Assembly: GCA_964454005.1 (NCBI GenBank)
Contig: CAYVQE010000015.1
Span: 3,789-67,788 of the forward strand
Origin: CAYVQE01 sp964454005
GTDB lineage: Bacteria > Myxococcota > B64-G9
Direction: 5' to 3'
DNA length: 64,000 bases
Part shown: positions 15,679 to 23,469 of the stretch, piece after piece
Position numbering within the stretch: the first letter of the stretch is position 1
Layout of the letters: each line of letters opens with the position of its first letter
Made by a program: the position numbers and the translations under genes
The notes under the pieces: model-generated
Databases searched by the model: none
Seen by the model: only the letters and a program-made list of their open reading frames with translations
What the model was told of the DNA's origin: nothing

Positions 15679-17202
15679 TCAGCGCGGCCGGATCACGTCG
15701 TAGAGTTCGATCGGCTCGCGCTTGCCCTTGACCCGCACCGGCTCCATGCGGCGCACCTCGACCCGATCGCGGACGCGGTCGTAGGTGCTGGCCGTGATCA
15801 GCACCTCGCCCCCGCGGGCGACGCCCTCGAGCCGCGAGGCCAGGTTGACCTGGTCGCCGATGACCGTGTAGGAGATCCGGCGCTCGTCGCCGATGTTGCC
15901 CACGAACACGTCGCCGGTGTTCAGACCGATACCGACGTGGATCTCAGGCAGGCCCTCGGCCTGCCAGCGGGCCAGCAAGCGCTGGTGGGCCTGGCGCATC
16001 GCCACCGCCGCCCGCACCGCCAGCAGGGCGTGGTCCGGTTGGCCCACCGGTGCCCCCCAAAAGGCCATGACGCAGTCGCCGATGAACTTGTCCAGCGTGC
16101 CGCGGTAGAGCAGCACCACCTCGGTCATGGCCCGCAGGTGCTCGTTGAGCATGCGCACCAGGGTGTCGGTGTCGAGCCGCTCGCTGGCGGCGGTGAAGCC
16201 GCGCAGATCGCTGAACAGCACGGTCAGCTCGCGCCGCTGGCCGGCGAAGAAGTCGCAGTCGGTGCGCAGCATCTCCTCGACCACGTCGGCCGAGACGTAG
16301 CGGCTGAACACCCCCTTGATGCGCTGGCGCTCGATGTCTTCGAAGATGGCGGTGTCGATCTGCGAGGCCATGGCCGACAGCAGGCGCTGGGTCTCGGCGG
16401 CGAACGGCACCATGTCGCGATTGAACACGGCGAAGGCACCGATGATGTCCTCGTCGAGGATCAGCGGCACGCACAGCGCCGAGCCGATGGCCGGGTGCAG
16501 CCCGCCGGCGCTGACCAGGCCGCGCAGCGCGAATGTCTGCTCGGCCAGCCGCTTGGTGGCCCGCAGGCCGGCCGGGTCGGAGAAGTCCCGGCAGTCGATG
16601 ATCGAGGGAAAGCGGATGTCGACGGCGTCATTGGACTTGTTGAACAGCACCACCACCGCGGCGTCGGCCGGGATGAACTCCAGGATGGCCTGGCCGGCCC
16701 GGTCGAGCATCTTGTCGAAGGGCAGGTGGCTGTCGCGCAGCCGGTCAAGGGTGAAGATGGCCTCGAGTTCGCGGTTGCGTTGCTGCAGATTGGTGTGGCT
16801 CAGGGCGTGCTCGATCGCCGAGTCGATCACCGAGGCCGCCAGCTCGCCGGCCTGGCGCATGGCGTGCGTCATGGGGCCGAAGCTTCGCAGCGCCAGCAGG
16901 CCCAGATCCCGGCGCCGCGGTCGCAGCGGCAGCAGCAGTAGATCGGGGCCGGTCTCTGTCTCACCGCCGCCGGCGTTTTCGATGCCGGCCTGCAGCGCCT
17001 GGCTCAGCGGTTGATCGGGAGCCGGGTTGTTCAGGCCGCCGGAATTCTCGTCGCGCACCAGCAGGTGGGCCTCGTCGAAGCCCAGCTCACCCAGGTAGCG
17101 GCAGAAGGCGCGGCACAGGGGTGCCAACTCCAGCGTGGTGTCCCGGATGCGATCCAGGTCGCGCAGGATGTCCAGCTCGCCTCTGGTCGGCACAGCGGTC
17201 AT
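15679..17202 (-). CDS. GAF domain-containing class III adenylate cyclase
   Basis: This encodes 507 residues; ATG 17202 has GGGAGA 6 nt upstream. Residues ~150-300 form a GAF-type sensor domain (LDRAGQAILEFIPADAAVVV ... ALCVPLILDEDIIGAFAVFN). A Tyr-containing linker (GVFSRYVSADVVEEML) typical of myxobacterial and cyanobacterial cyclases follows, then the catalytic domain at ~320-500. Metal-binding Asp residues sit in LFSDLRGFT and KFIGDCVMAFWG, the adenine-specifying Lys in TLDKFIGD, the Asp in TVIGDQVNLASRLE, and the transition-state Asn and Arg in NLASR. All are intact, so this should make cAMP. It is cytoplasmic, with no membrane segment. It lies 26 nt downstream of mgtE on the same strand. 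Confidence 0.9.
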   Translation of the reverse strand: MTAVPTRGELDILRDLDRIRDTTLELAPLCRAFCRYLGELGFDEAHLLVRDENSGGLNNPAPDQPLSQALQAGIENAGGGETETGPDLLLLPLRPRRRDLGLLALRSFGPMTHAMRQAGELAASVIDSAIEHALSHTNLQQRNRELEAIFTLDRLRDSHLPFDKMLDRAGQAILEFIPADAAVVVLFNKSNDAVDIRFPSIIDCRDFSDPAGLRATKRLAEQTFALRGLVSAGGLHPAIGSALCVPLILDEDIIGAFAVFNRDMVPFAAETQRLLSAMASQIDTAIFEDIERQRIKGVFSRYVSADVVEEMLRTDCDFFAGQRRELTVLFSDLRGFTAASERLDTDTLVRMLNEHLRAMTEVVLLYRGTLDKFIGDCVMAFWGAPVGQPDHALLAVRAAVAMRQAHQRLLARWQAEGLPEIHVGIGLNTGDVFVGNIGDERRISYTVIGDQVNLASRLEGVARGGEVLITASTYDRVRDRVEVRRMEPVRVKGKREPIELYDVIRPR

Positions 17203-17228
17203 GGCGGTCTCCCACCATCCCGATCCGT

Positions 17229-18617
17229 TCAACGCAACAACATGATCGAGATTCCATAGTACACCACCAGGCCGAGAATGTCGTTGCCCGTGGTCACCAG
17301 GGGCCCGGCGGCGATGGCCGGATCGACCCGCAGCAGCCGAAAGAAAAAGGGCACCACCACCCCCATGACCGCCGAGAAGGCGATGGTCAGCAGCAGCGCC
17401 AGCGACACGGTCAGGCCCAGCATGGTCTGGCCGTGCCAGGCGTAGGCCACCACCCCCACCACCAGCCCGCAGCACAGCCCGATCAGGGCGCCGATGATCA
17501 TCTCGCGCAACAAGAAGCGGCCCAGGTTGCTGAAGTCGATGCGGCCGGTGGCGAAGCCGCGAACCACGATGGTCGACGACTGGGAGCCGATGTTGCCGCC
17601 CATGGCGGCGATGACCGGCACGAAGGACAGCAGGGCCAGCAGCTCGGGGAAGGACAGGGTGAACTGCTGGACGATGAAGCCGGAGATCAGGGTGCCGGCC
17701 ATGGTGGCCAGCAACCAGGGCAGCCGCACGCTGGCGATCTTGACCACCCGGTTGCTGTAGACCAGCTCGGGTTCCTCCAGGCCCTCCATGCGCAGGATGT
17801 CTTCCTCGATCTCCTCCTCGAGCACGTCGATGACGTCGTCGTAGGTGATACGGCCCAACAGGGTATCGTCGGCGTCGACCACCGCCATCGAGACCAGGTC
17901 GTAGCGCTTGAACATCAAGGCCACCTCCTCCTGGTCCGTCTCCGGTCGAACCGTCCAGAACTCCCGCAGGGCGACCTCGCCGACCCGGGTGTCGGGCTTG
18001 GCCAGCAGCAGCTGGTCCAGCGGCAGCAGTCCGGTCAACCGTTCGCGGGCGTCGACCATGAAGACGAAGTGTACCGCCTGGACCTCCTCGGTGTTGGCGC
18101 GGATGGCCTCGATGGCCTGATCGACGGTGGCGTCCTCGCGCACCGACACCAGCTCGACCTGCATGATGCCGCCGGCGGTGTCCTCCGGGTAGCGCAGCAG
18201 CGACTCCACCTCGCGGCGGTCGTCGCGCGACATCCCGCGCAGCAGGTCCCGGGCCATGGAGTCGGGCAGGTCGGCCAGCACGTCGGCCGCGTCATCGGAG
18301 TCCATCTCGCCCAGCACCCGCACCAGCTGGTCGCGTTTGAGCAGGGCGGCCAGATCGTCGCGCAGGTGATCGTCGAGCTCCTCCATCAGGTCGGACAGCT
18401 CGCCGGTGGCCAGGTTGGCCACCAGCCGCGGCCACAGATCCTCGTCCACCCGATCGAACAGCAGGGCCAGATCGGCCGGGTGCAGGGTGCGCAGGAACCG
18501 GCGGATCGTGGCCGGATCGCCCTGCTCCAGCATCGCCTCGAGTTCGTCGGCGTCGGGCACCGAGTCCAGCTCGAAGTGGTCCTCGCGATCGGGCTGTTCG
18601 TTCGGCTTGGGCTCCAT
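17229..18617 (-). CDS. mgtE: MgtE-family magnesium transporter
   Basis: This encodes 462 residues from ATG 18617 (AGGAGA 9 nt upstream). The order is standard: an MgtE N-domain of helical repeats (~35-140, LHPADLALLFDRVDEDLW, LGEMDSDDAADVLADLPD), two CBS domains (~145-265, VREDATVDQAIEAIR, YDLVSMAVVDADDTLLGRIT), the connecting helix with acidic residues (VLEEEIEEDI), and five membrane helices (~295-460) including the PVIAAMGGNIGSQSSTIVVR selectivity motif. Family members import Mg2+ and gate closed when the cytosolic domains bind Mg2+. The leader predicted from the nearby promoter is only ~25 nt, so no Mg2+ riboswitch is present. Confidence 0.93.
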   Translation of the reverse strand: MEPKPNEQPDREDHFELDSVPDADELEAMLEQGDPATIRRFLRTLHPADLALLFDRVDEDLWPRLVANLATGELSDLMEELDDHLRDDLAALLKRDQLVRVLGEMDSDDAADVLADLPDSMARDLLRGMSRDDRREVESLLRYPEDTAGGIMQVELVSVREDATVDQAIEAIRANTEEVQAVHFVFMVDARERLTGLLPLDQLLLAKPDTRVGEVALREFWTVRPETDQEEVALMFKRYDLVSMAVVDADDTLLGRITYDDVIDVLEEEIEEDILRMEGLEEPELVYSNRVVKIASVRLPWLLATMAGTLISGFIVQQFTLSFPELLALLSFVPVIAAMGGNIGSQSSTIVVRGFATGRIDFSNLGRFLLREMIIGALIGLCCGLVVGVVAYAWHGQTMLGLTVSLALLLTIAFSAVMGVVVPFFFRLLRVDPAIAAGPLVTTGNDILGLVVYYGISIMLLR

Positions 18618-18647
18618 CGGCCGTTCTCCTCGCTGGCGGTCGCCGGC

Positions 18648-18676
18648 AAGCTACCCCAGGCGGAGGCCCGAGTCAA
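18648..18676 (-). promoter_or_regulatory. Candidate promoter for mgtE and the cyclase
   Basis: On the minus strand TTGACT (18676-18671) and TAGCTT (18653-18648) are separated by 17 bp. The predicted start (~18641) leaves a short leader before ATG 18617. Confidence 0.4.
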
Positions 18677-18707
18677 ACAAGCGCTTAGATTCCAGACGGA
18701 TGGGTGC

Positions 18708-18736
18708 TTGACCGGCCGGCGGGTGGGGCCTATGCT
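18708..18736 (+). promoter_or_regulatory. Candidate promoter for the ygfK-like gene
   Basis: TTGACC (18708-18713) and TATGCT (18731-18736) are separated by 17 bp; the start point would be near 18743, ~90 nt before ATG 18835. It lies back to back with the mgtE promoter. Confidence 0.5.
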
Positions 18737-18834
18737 GGCGGTCCGGGCTCCGGGCGCGGCGACCGCGGCCGGCCTTCGCGTGCCGCAGCCGCTCCGGCCC
18801 CAACAGACGACGGGGGAGGGCGCAGGAGGGTCCC

Positions 18835-21800
18835 ATGGCGGATCGCATGCAACCGACGGCCATCGAAGTGCTGGCCCGCTGGATCGAGGTCGAGCTCGAC
18901 CAAAAACAGACCGTGTTCGGCCTGCCCGCGGCCGTGTTCCACCGGCCCTGGAGCGGCGACGGCTTCGCCTCCCATCACGCCGGCGGCCGGCTCGACACCC
19001 CGCTCGGGGTGGCCGCCGGGCCCCACACCCAACTGGCTCAGAACCTGGTCTGCGCCTATCTGGCCGGGGCCCGCTTCATCGAACTCAAGACGGTGCAGAC
19101 GCTGGACCGGATCGACGTGTCCAAGCCGTGCATCGACATGCAGGATGTGGGCTATAACTGCGAGTGGTCGCAGGAGCTGCGCATCGAGCAGTCCTTCGCG
19201 GAGTACCTCAAGGCCTGGATTCTGATCCACTGGCTGCGCCGGCGGCTGGATCTCGGTCGCGGACCCGATGCCGGGCTGCTGTTCAACATGAGCGTGGGCT
19301 ATGATCTGGAAGGCATCGGTCAGGACCAGGTCCAGTGGTTTCTGGACCGCATGCACAGCGCGGGCCGGCGCCGCCGGGAGCTGCTGCGCTCGGCCGCCGC
19401 GACGGCCGCCGGCATCGCCGACGTCGAGGTGCCGGACCAGCTCAGCGACAGCGTCACCCTGTCGACCATGCACGGCTGCCCGCCCGACGAGATCGAGCGC
19501 ATCGGCCGCTACCTGATCGAACAGCGCGGCCTGCACACCGCCATCAAGCTCAACCCGACCCTGCTGGGGCCCGAGCGGCTGCGCCACATCCTGCACGGCG
19601 AGCTGGGCTTCGACGACATCGCGGTGCCGGACGCCGCCTTCGAGCACGATCCCGACTTCGCCGCCGGGGTGGACATGGTGCGTTCGCTGCAGGCGGCGGC
19701 CGACAAGGCCGGCGTGCGGTTCTGGGTCAAGCTGACCAACACGCTGGAGACGCGCAACCTGCGCCGGGTGCTGCCCGAGCACGAGCCCATGCACTACATG
19801 TCGGGCCGGGCCTTGCACCCGCTGGCCGTCCAGCTGGCCGCCGAGCTGACCGGGGCCGTGGAGCGGCCGCTGGCCGTCTCCCTGTCGGGCGGGGCCGATG
19901 CTTACAACCTGTCGGACCTGCTGGCCAGCGGGCTGGGGCCGGTGACGGTCTGCTCGGATCTGCTGCGGCCCGGTGGCTACGGCCGGCTGAGCCAGTACCT
20001 GGAGCGGCTGGGCGAACGCATGCAGCTGGCCGGTGCGGCCGACCTGTTCGAGCTCGGCTGCCGCCGGGCCCAGGCGGCTGACGACGGCGGTCGCCGGCTG
20101 GAGGCGCTGCTGCGCCAGCAGGTGGCACCGCTGGTGGGCCGCGGGCGCGCCGGCCGGGCCGTGGCCGCCGTGCGCGACGCGCTGGCTGGCCCGGCGTCGC
20201 GCTCGCTGCGCACCGCGCTGGTCGCAGCCGGCCGCAAGCTCGGCCTGAATCGGCAGCCATCGGAGGCGCTGGCCGAGGAGGTCGGTCGTGTCTGCCGGCG
20301 GATCGCCCTGGAGCAGACCGCCGCCCGGACGCGGCGCAACCCGCGCTACCACAAGCCCCACCGCCGCCGGTCGACCAAGACCGAGGTGGCCCTGGGGCCC
20401 TTCGACTGCAGCTTTGCCCCCTGTAGCCGGGGTTGCCCGGCCGGCCAGGACGTGCCCGGCTACATGCAGCTGGCCGCCCGCGGCGCGTTCGACGAGGCGC
20501 TGGCGGTGGTACTGCGCGACAATCCCCTGCCGGCCACCACCGGGGCGATCTGCGATCACCCCTGCATGGAAAAGTGCGTGCGCAACCACTATGACGCTCC
20601 GCTGCGCATCCGCGGGATCAAGCGCGCCATCGTGGAACGGGCCCGGACCCGGCCCGCTCCGGAGCCGGCGGCGGCCAGCGACCGGACGGTGGCCGTGGTC
20701 GGTGCCGGCCCGGCCGGGTTGAGCGCGGCCTGGAACCTGGCGCTGGCCGGCTGCTCCCCGGTGGTCTTCGACGCCCAGCCCGAGCCCGGCGGCCTGCCGG
20801 CCGAGCTGATCCCGCACTTCCGGCTGGCCGACGACACGCTGGCGGCGGATGTGGAGCAAATCCGCCGCCTGGGGGTGGACTTTCGCTTCGGCACCGAGGT
20901 GGGCCGCGATGTCGCCTGGCAGGAGCTGGTCGCGCAGCACGCGGCCGTCTTCGTCGGCATCGGTGCCCACTGCGGCATGGAGCTGCGCATCGCCGACGAG
21001 GATTGCGACGGCGTGGTCGACTGCCTGGATCTGTTGTCGCGGACCAAGCGTCAGCGGGCCCCGGAGCTGGGCCGGCGGGTGCTGGTCATCGGCGGCGGCA
21101 ACTCGGCCATGGACGCCGCCCGCACGGCGCGCCGCTTGGTCGGCCCCCGCGGTGAGGTGACCGTGGTCTACCGCCGCAGCCTGGCCCAGATGCCGGCCGA
21201 CGACGAGGAGATCGCCGCTCTGCAGGCCGAGGGGGTGGCGTTGCGCGAGCTGGAGGCACCGGTGCGGGTGGTCAGCCGCGACGGCCGGGTGCGCGGGCTG
21301 GAGTGCGTCAGCATGGAGCTGGGCCCGGCCGATGCCTCGGGCCGGCCGCGGCCGGTGCCGGTGGAGGGCTCCGAGCACGTGATCGAGGCCGATTCGATCA
21401 TCGTGGCCATCGGCCAGCGGCCGGCCGGCGCCCTGTTCGACCAGCTCGAGCGACTCGGTGCCGAGCGCGACCGGTGGGGCGCGCTGGTGGTCGACGGCGA
21501 CAGCGGCCAGACCAGCCTGGACGGGATCTACGCCGGCGGCGATGCGGTCCGTGGTGGCGGCTCGATCATCCAGGCCGCCGCCGACGGCCGCCGGGCCGCT
21601 CGGGCCATCGCCCGCCGTCTGGGCATCGCCGAACCGGGCGCGACCGAGACCCGGCGGGACATCGACCCGGTCGCCCTGCTGGTGCGCAAATCACGGCGGC
21701 TGCAGGCGGAGCCCTGGCCCGAGCAACGGCCGGCGGAGCCGGACTTCCAGGTCCACCCGCCGCGGCCGACCACCGCGCAGGTGCAGCGCGAGGCCGAGCG

Positions 21801-22377
21801 CTGCCTGGACTGCGATCTGTTCTGCTCCCTGTGCACCACGGTCTGCCCCAACCGGGCCAACCTCTTCTACCGCTGCCGGCCGTTCCAGTGCCGCCTGCCC
21901 GCCTACGCGGTGCGGGCCGGCCGCTTGGAGTCGACCGAAGAGCGCGACTGGCAGGTGAGCCAATCGACTCAGGTGCTCAACATCGCCGACTGGTGCAACG
22001 CTTGCGGCAACTGCGAGACCTTCTGCCCCAGCGCCGGCGCGCCATACCGCGACAAGCCGCGGCTGTGCTTGAGCGATGAGAGCTTCGCGGATGAGCAGCG
22101 CGCCTACCGGTTGACGCGGACGGCGGACGGCTGGCGGCTGGAGCACAAGGAGCCGGCCGGGTTGCATCGGCTGACCCTGGCCGCGGGCCGGCTGCGCTAT
22201 CGCTCACCGAAGATCGAGGCCGAGTTGACGTCCGATTTCCGCGTCGAGCAGATCGGGCCCGGGCCGGATGCGCTCGAGGGGGAGCGGTTGAGCCTGGAGC
22301 CGGCCGCGCGGATGCTCGTGCTCGGTCGCTCATTGGCGGCCGATGCGATCTGGCTGCCGGGTCTGGCGCGGGGCTGA
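18835..22377 (+). CDS. ygfK: YgfK-like putative selenate reductase / FAD-Fe-S oxidoreductase
   Basis: This encodes 1180 residues; ATG 18835 follows CAGGAGGG. The N-terminal ~480 residues match the dihydroorotate-dehydrogenase-like barrel of YgfK (GVAAGPHTQLAQNLVCAYLA, RFIELKTVQTLDRI, KPCIDMQDVGYN, FNMSVGYDLEGI). A GltD-like half follows: Cys motifs CSRGCPAGQDVPGY (~530) and HPCMEKCVRN (~577), an FAD motif VVGAGPAGLSAAWN (~622), and an NADPH motif VIGGGNSAMDAARTARRL (~752). The C-terminus has further ferredoxin-type clusters (CDLFCSLCTTVCP ~997, CNACGNCETFCP ~1060). E. coli YgfK is a putative selenate reductase subunit in a purine/selenium gene cluster; none of those partners is present here. 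An alcohol dehydrogenase gene follows by 49 nt. Confidence 0.85.
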   Translation: MADRMQPTAIEVLARWIEVELDQKQTVFGLPAAVFHRPWSGDGFASHHAGGRLDTPLGVAAGPHTQLAQNLVCAYLAGARFIELKTVQTLDRIDVSKPCIDMQDVGYNCEWSQELRIEQSFAEYLKAWILIHWLRRRLDLGRGPDAGLLFNMSVGYDLEGIGQDQVQWFLDRMHSAGRRRRELLRSAAATAAGIADVEVPDQLSDSVTLSTMHGCPPDEIERIGRYLIEQRGLHTAIKLNPTLLGPERLRHILHGELGFDDIAVPDAAFEHDPDFAAGVDMVRSLQAAADKAGVRFWVKLTNTLETRNLRRVLPEHEPMHYMSGRALHPLAVQLAAELTGAVERPLAVSLSGGADAYNLSDLLASGLGPVTVCSDLLRPGGYGRLSQYLERLGERMQLAGAADLFELGCRRAQAADDGGRRLEALLRQQVAPLVGRGRAGRAVAAVRDALAGPASRSLRTALVAAGRKLGLNRQPSEALAEEVGRVCRRIALEQTAARTRRNPRYHKPHRRRSTKTEVALGPFDCSFAPCSRGCPAGQDVPGYMQLAARGAFDEALAVVLRDNPLPATTGAICDHPCMEKCVRNHYDAPLRIRGIKRAIVERARTRPAPEPAAASDRTVAVVGAGPAGLSAAWNLALAGCSPVVFDAQPEPGGLPAELIPHFRLADDTLAADVEQIRRLGVDFRFGTEVGRDVAWQELVAQHAAVFVGIGAHCGMELRIADEDCDGVVDCLDLLSRTKRQRAPELGRRVLVIGGGNSAMDAARTARRLVGPRGEVTVVYRRSLAQMPADDEEIAALQAEGVALRELEAPVRVVSRDGRVRGLECVSMELGPADASGRPRPVPVEGSEHVIEADSIIVAIGQRPAGALFDQLERLGAERDRWGALVVDGDSGQTSLDGIYAGGDAVRGGGSIIQAAADGRRAARAIARRLGIAEPGATETRRDIDPVALLVRKSRRLQAEPWPEQRPAEPDFQVHPPRPTTAQVQREAERCLDCDLFCSLCTTVCPNRANLFYRCRPFQCRLPAYAVRAGRLESTEERDWQVSQSTQVLNIADWCNACGNCETFCPSAGAPYRDKPRLCLSDESFADEQRAYRLTRTADGWRLEHKEPAGLHRLTLAAGRLRYRSPKIEAELTSDFRVEQIGPGPDALEGERLSLEPAARMLVLGRSLAADAIWLPGLARG

Positions 22378-22426
22378 ATCGAAGGTCCCCGGGGAACTTC
22401 GGTCTGAAGGCGAGAGGAGGCGCGCG

Positions 22427-23452
22427 ATGCGGGCCATGGTATTGACCGAGCAAGGCCGGCCGCTCGAGCTGCAGCAGCTGGAGCGGCCGCGGCCGGACCG
22501 GGGCCAGCTGCTGATCCGGGTGCTGACCTGCGGGGTTTGCCGGACGGATTTGCACGTGCGCGACGGGGATCTGCCCGATCCCGAACTGCCGCTGGTGCTC
22601 GGCCACGAGGTGGTGGGCGAGGTGGCCGAGGTGGGCCCGGGCGAGAACCCCTTCCGCTTCCATGTCGGCGACCGGGTCGGCGTCCCCTGGTTGGGCTGGA
22701 CCTGCGGTCGCTGTCGTTTTTGCACCAGCGGGCGGGAGAACCTGTGCACCTCCGGGCGCTTCACCGGCTACCAGATCGACGGCGGCTTCGCCGAGTACAC
22801 CGCGGCCGACTGGCGCTACTGCTTCCACCTGCCCGACGCGCACGACGATCTACACGCGGCCCCGTTGCTGTGCGCCGGGTTGATCGGTTACCGCGCCTAC
22901 CGCATGGCCGGCGAGGCCAGCCCGCTGGGCCTGTACGGCTTCGGTGCGGCGGCCCACATCCTGGCCCAGGTGGCCAAGGCCCAGGGCCGCCAGGTCTTCG
23001 CCTTCACCCGCCCGGGCGACGAGCCGGGCCAGGCCTTCGCCCGCCGCTTGGGGGCCGAGTGGGCCGGCGGCTCCGACCAGGCGCCGCCGGAGCCGCTGGG
23101 CGCCGCCATCCTGTTCGCCCCGGCCGGCGAGTTGGTGCCGGCCGCCCTGCGCGCGGTCGAGTGCGGCGGGGTGGTGGTCTGCGCCGGGATCCACATGTCG
23201 GACATCCCGACCTTTCCGTACCGCATCCTGTGGCATGAGCGCCGGCTGCGCTCGGTGGCCAACCTGACCCGCCGCGACGGCGAGGACTTCTTCGCGCTGA
23301 TCCGGGACGTGCCGATCGAGACCCGCGTCCAGCCCTATCCGCTCGAGCAGGCCGAACAAGCGCTGGCCGATCTGCGAGCCGGCCGCGTCGAGGGCGCCGC
23401 GGTGTTGCAGGTGGCCGCGGCCGATTCCGGCGCCGGCGTGCCGAACTGCTGA
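22427..23452 (+). CDS. Zinc-dependent alcohol dehydrogenase (MDR family, AdhA-like)
   Basis: This encodes 341 residues from ATG 22427 with GAGAGGAGG upstream. The catalytic zinc ligands are Cys in CGVCRTDLHVRDGD, His and Glu in LGHEVVGEV, and a later Cys (LLCAGLIGYRAY). The structural zinc site is the four-Cys lobe CGRCRFCTSGRENLC. The coenzyme-binding motif is GLYGFGAAAHILAQV, a variant of GxGxxG seen in the AdhA-like branch. Members oxidise alcohols or reduce aldehydes with NAD(P). It is probably co-transcribed with the YgfK-like gene, suggesting a shared redox pathway, but no substrate is indicated. The last ~10 residues are a non-conserved tail. Confidence 0.88.
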   Translation: MRAMVLTEQGRPLELQQLERPRPDRGQLLIRVLTCGVCRTDLHVRDGDLPDPELPLVLGHEVVGEVAEVGPGENPFRFHVGDRVGVPWLGWTCGRCRFCTSGRENLCTSGRFTGYQIDGGFAEYTAADWRYCFHLPDAHDDLHAAPLLCAGLIGYRAYRMAGEASPLGLYGFGAAAHILAQVAKAQGRQVFAFTRPGDEPGQAFARRLGAEWAGGSDQAPPEPLGAAILFAPAGELVPAALRAVECGGVVVCAGIHMSDIPTFPYRILWHERRLRSVANLTRRDGEDFFALIRDVPIETRVQPYPLEQAEQALADLRAGRVEGAAVLQVAAADSGAGVPNC

Positions 23453-23469
23453 GCGGCGGGCGGTCCCCG

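Noticed and set aside
18600..18660. Mg2+ riboswitch upstream of mgtE
   Set aside because: The predicted leader is only ~25 nt; there is no room for an M-box or similar structure.
18730..21378. 882-codon minus-strand frame antisense to ygfK
   Set aside because: It is an antisense shadow caused by high GC at third positions; no start site, domain or homology signal.
18835..22377. Glutamate synthase small subunit (GltD)
   Set aside because: The GltD-like part is only the middle third. The N-terminal AAGPHTQLAQN barrel and the C-terminal ferredoxin motifs are those of YgfK.
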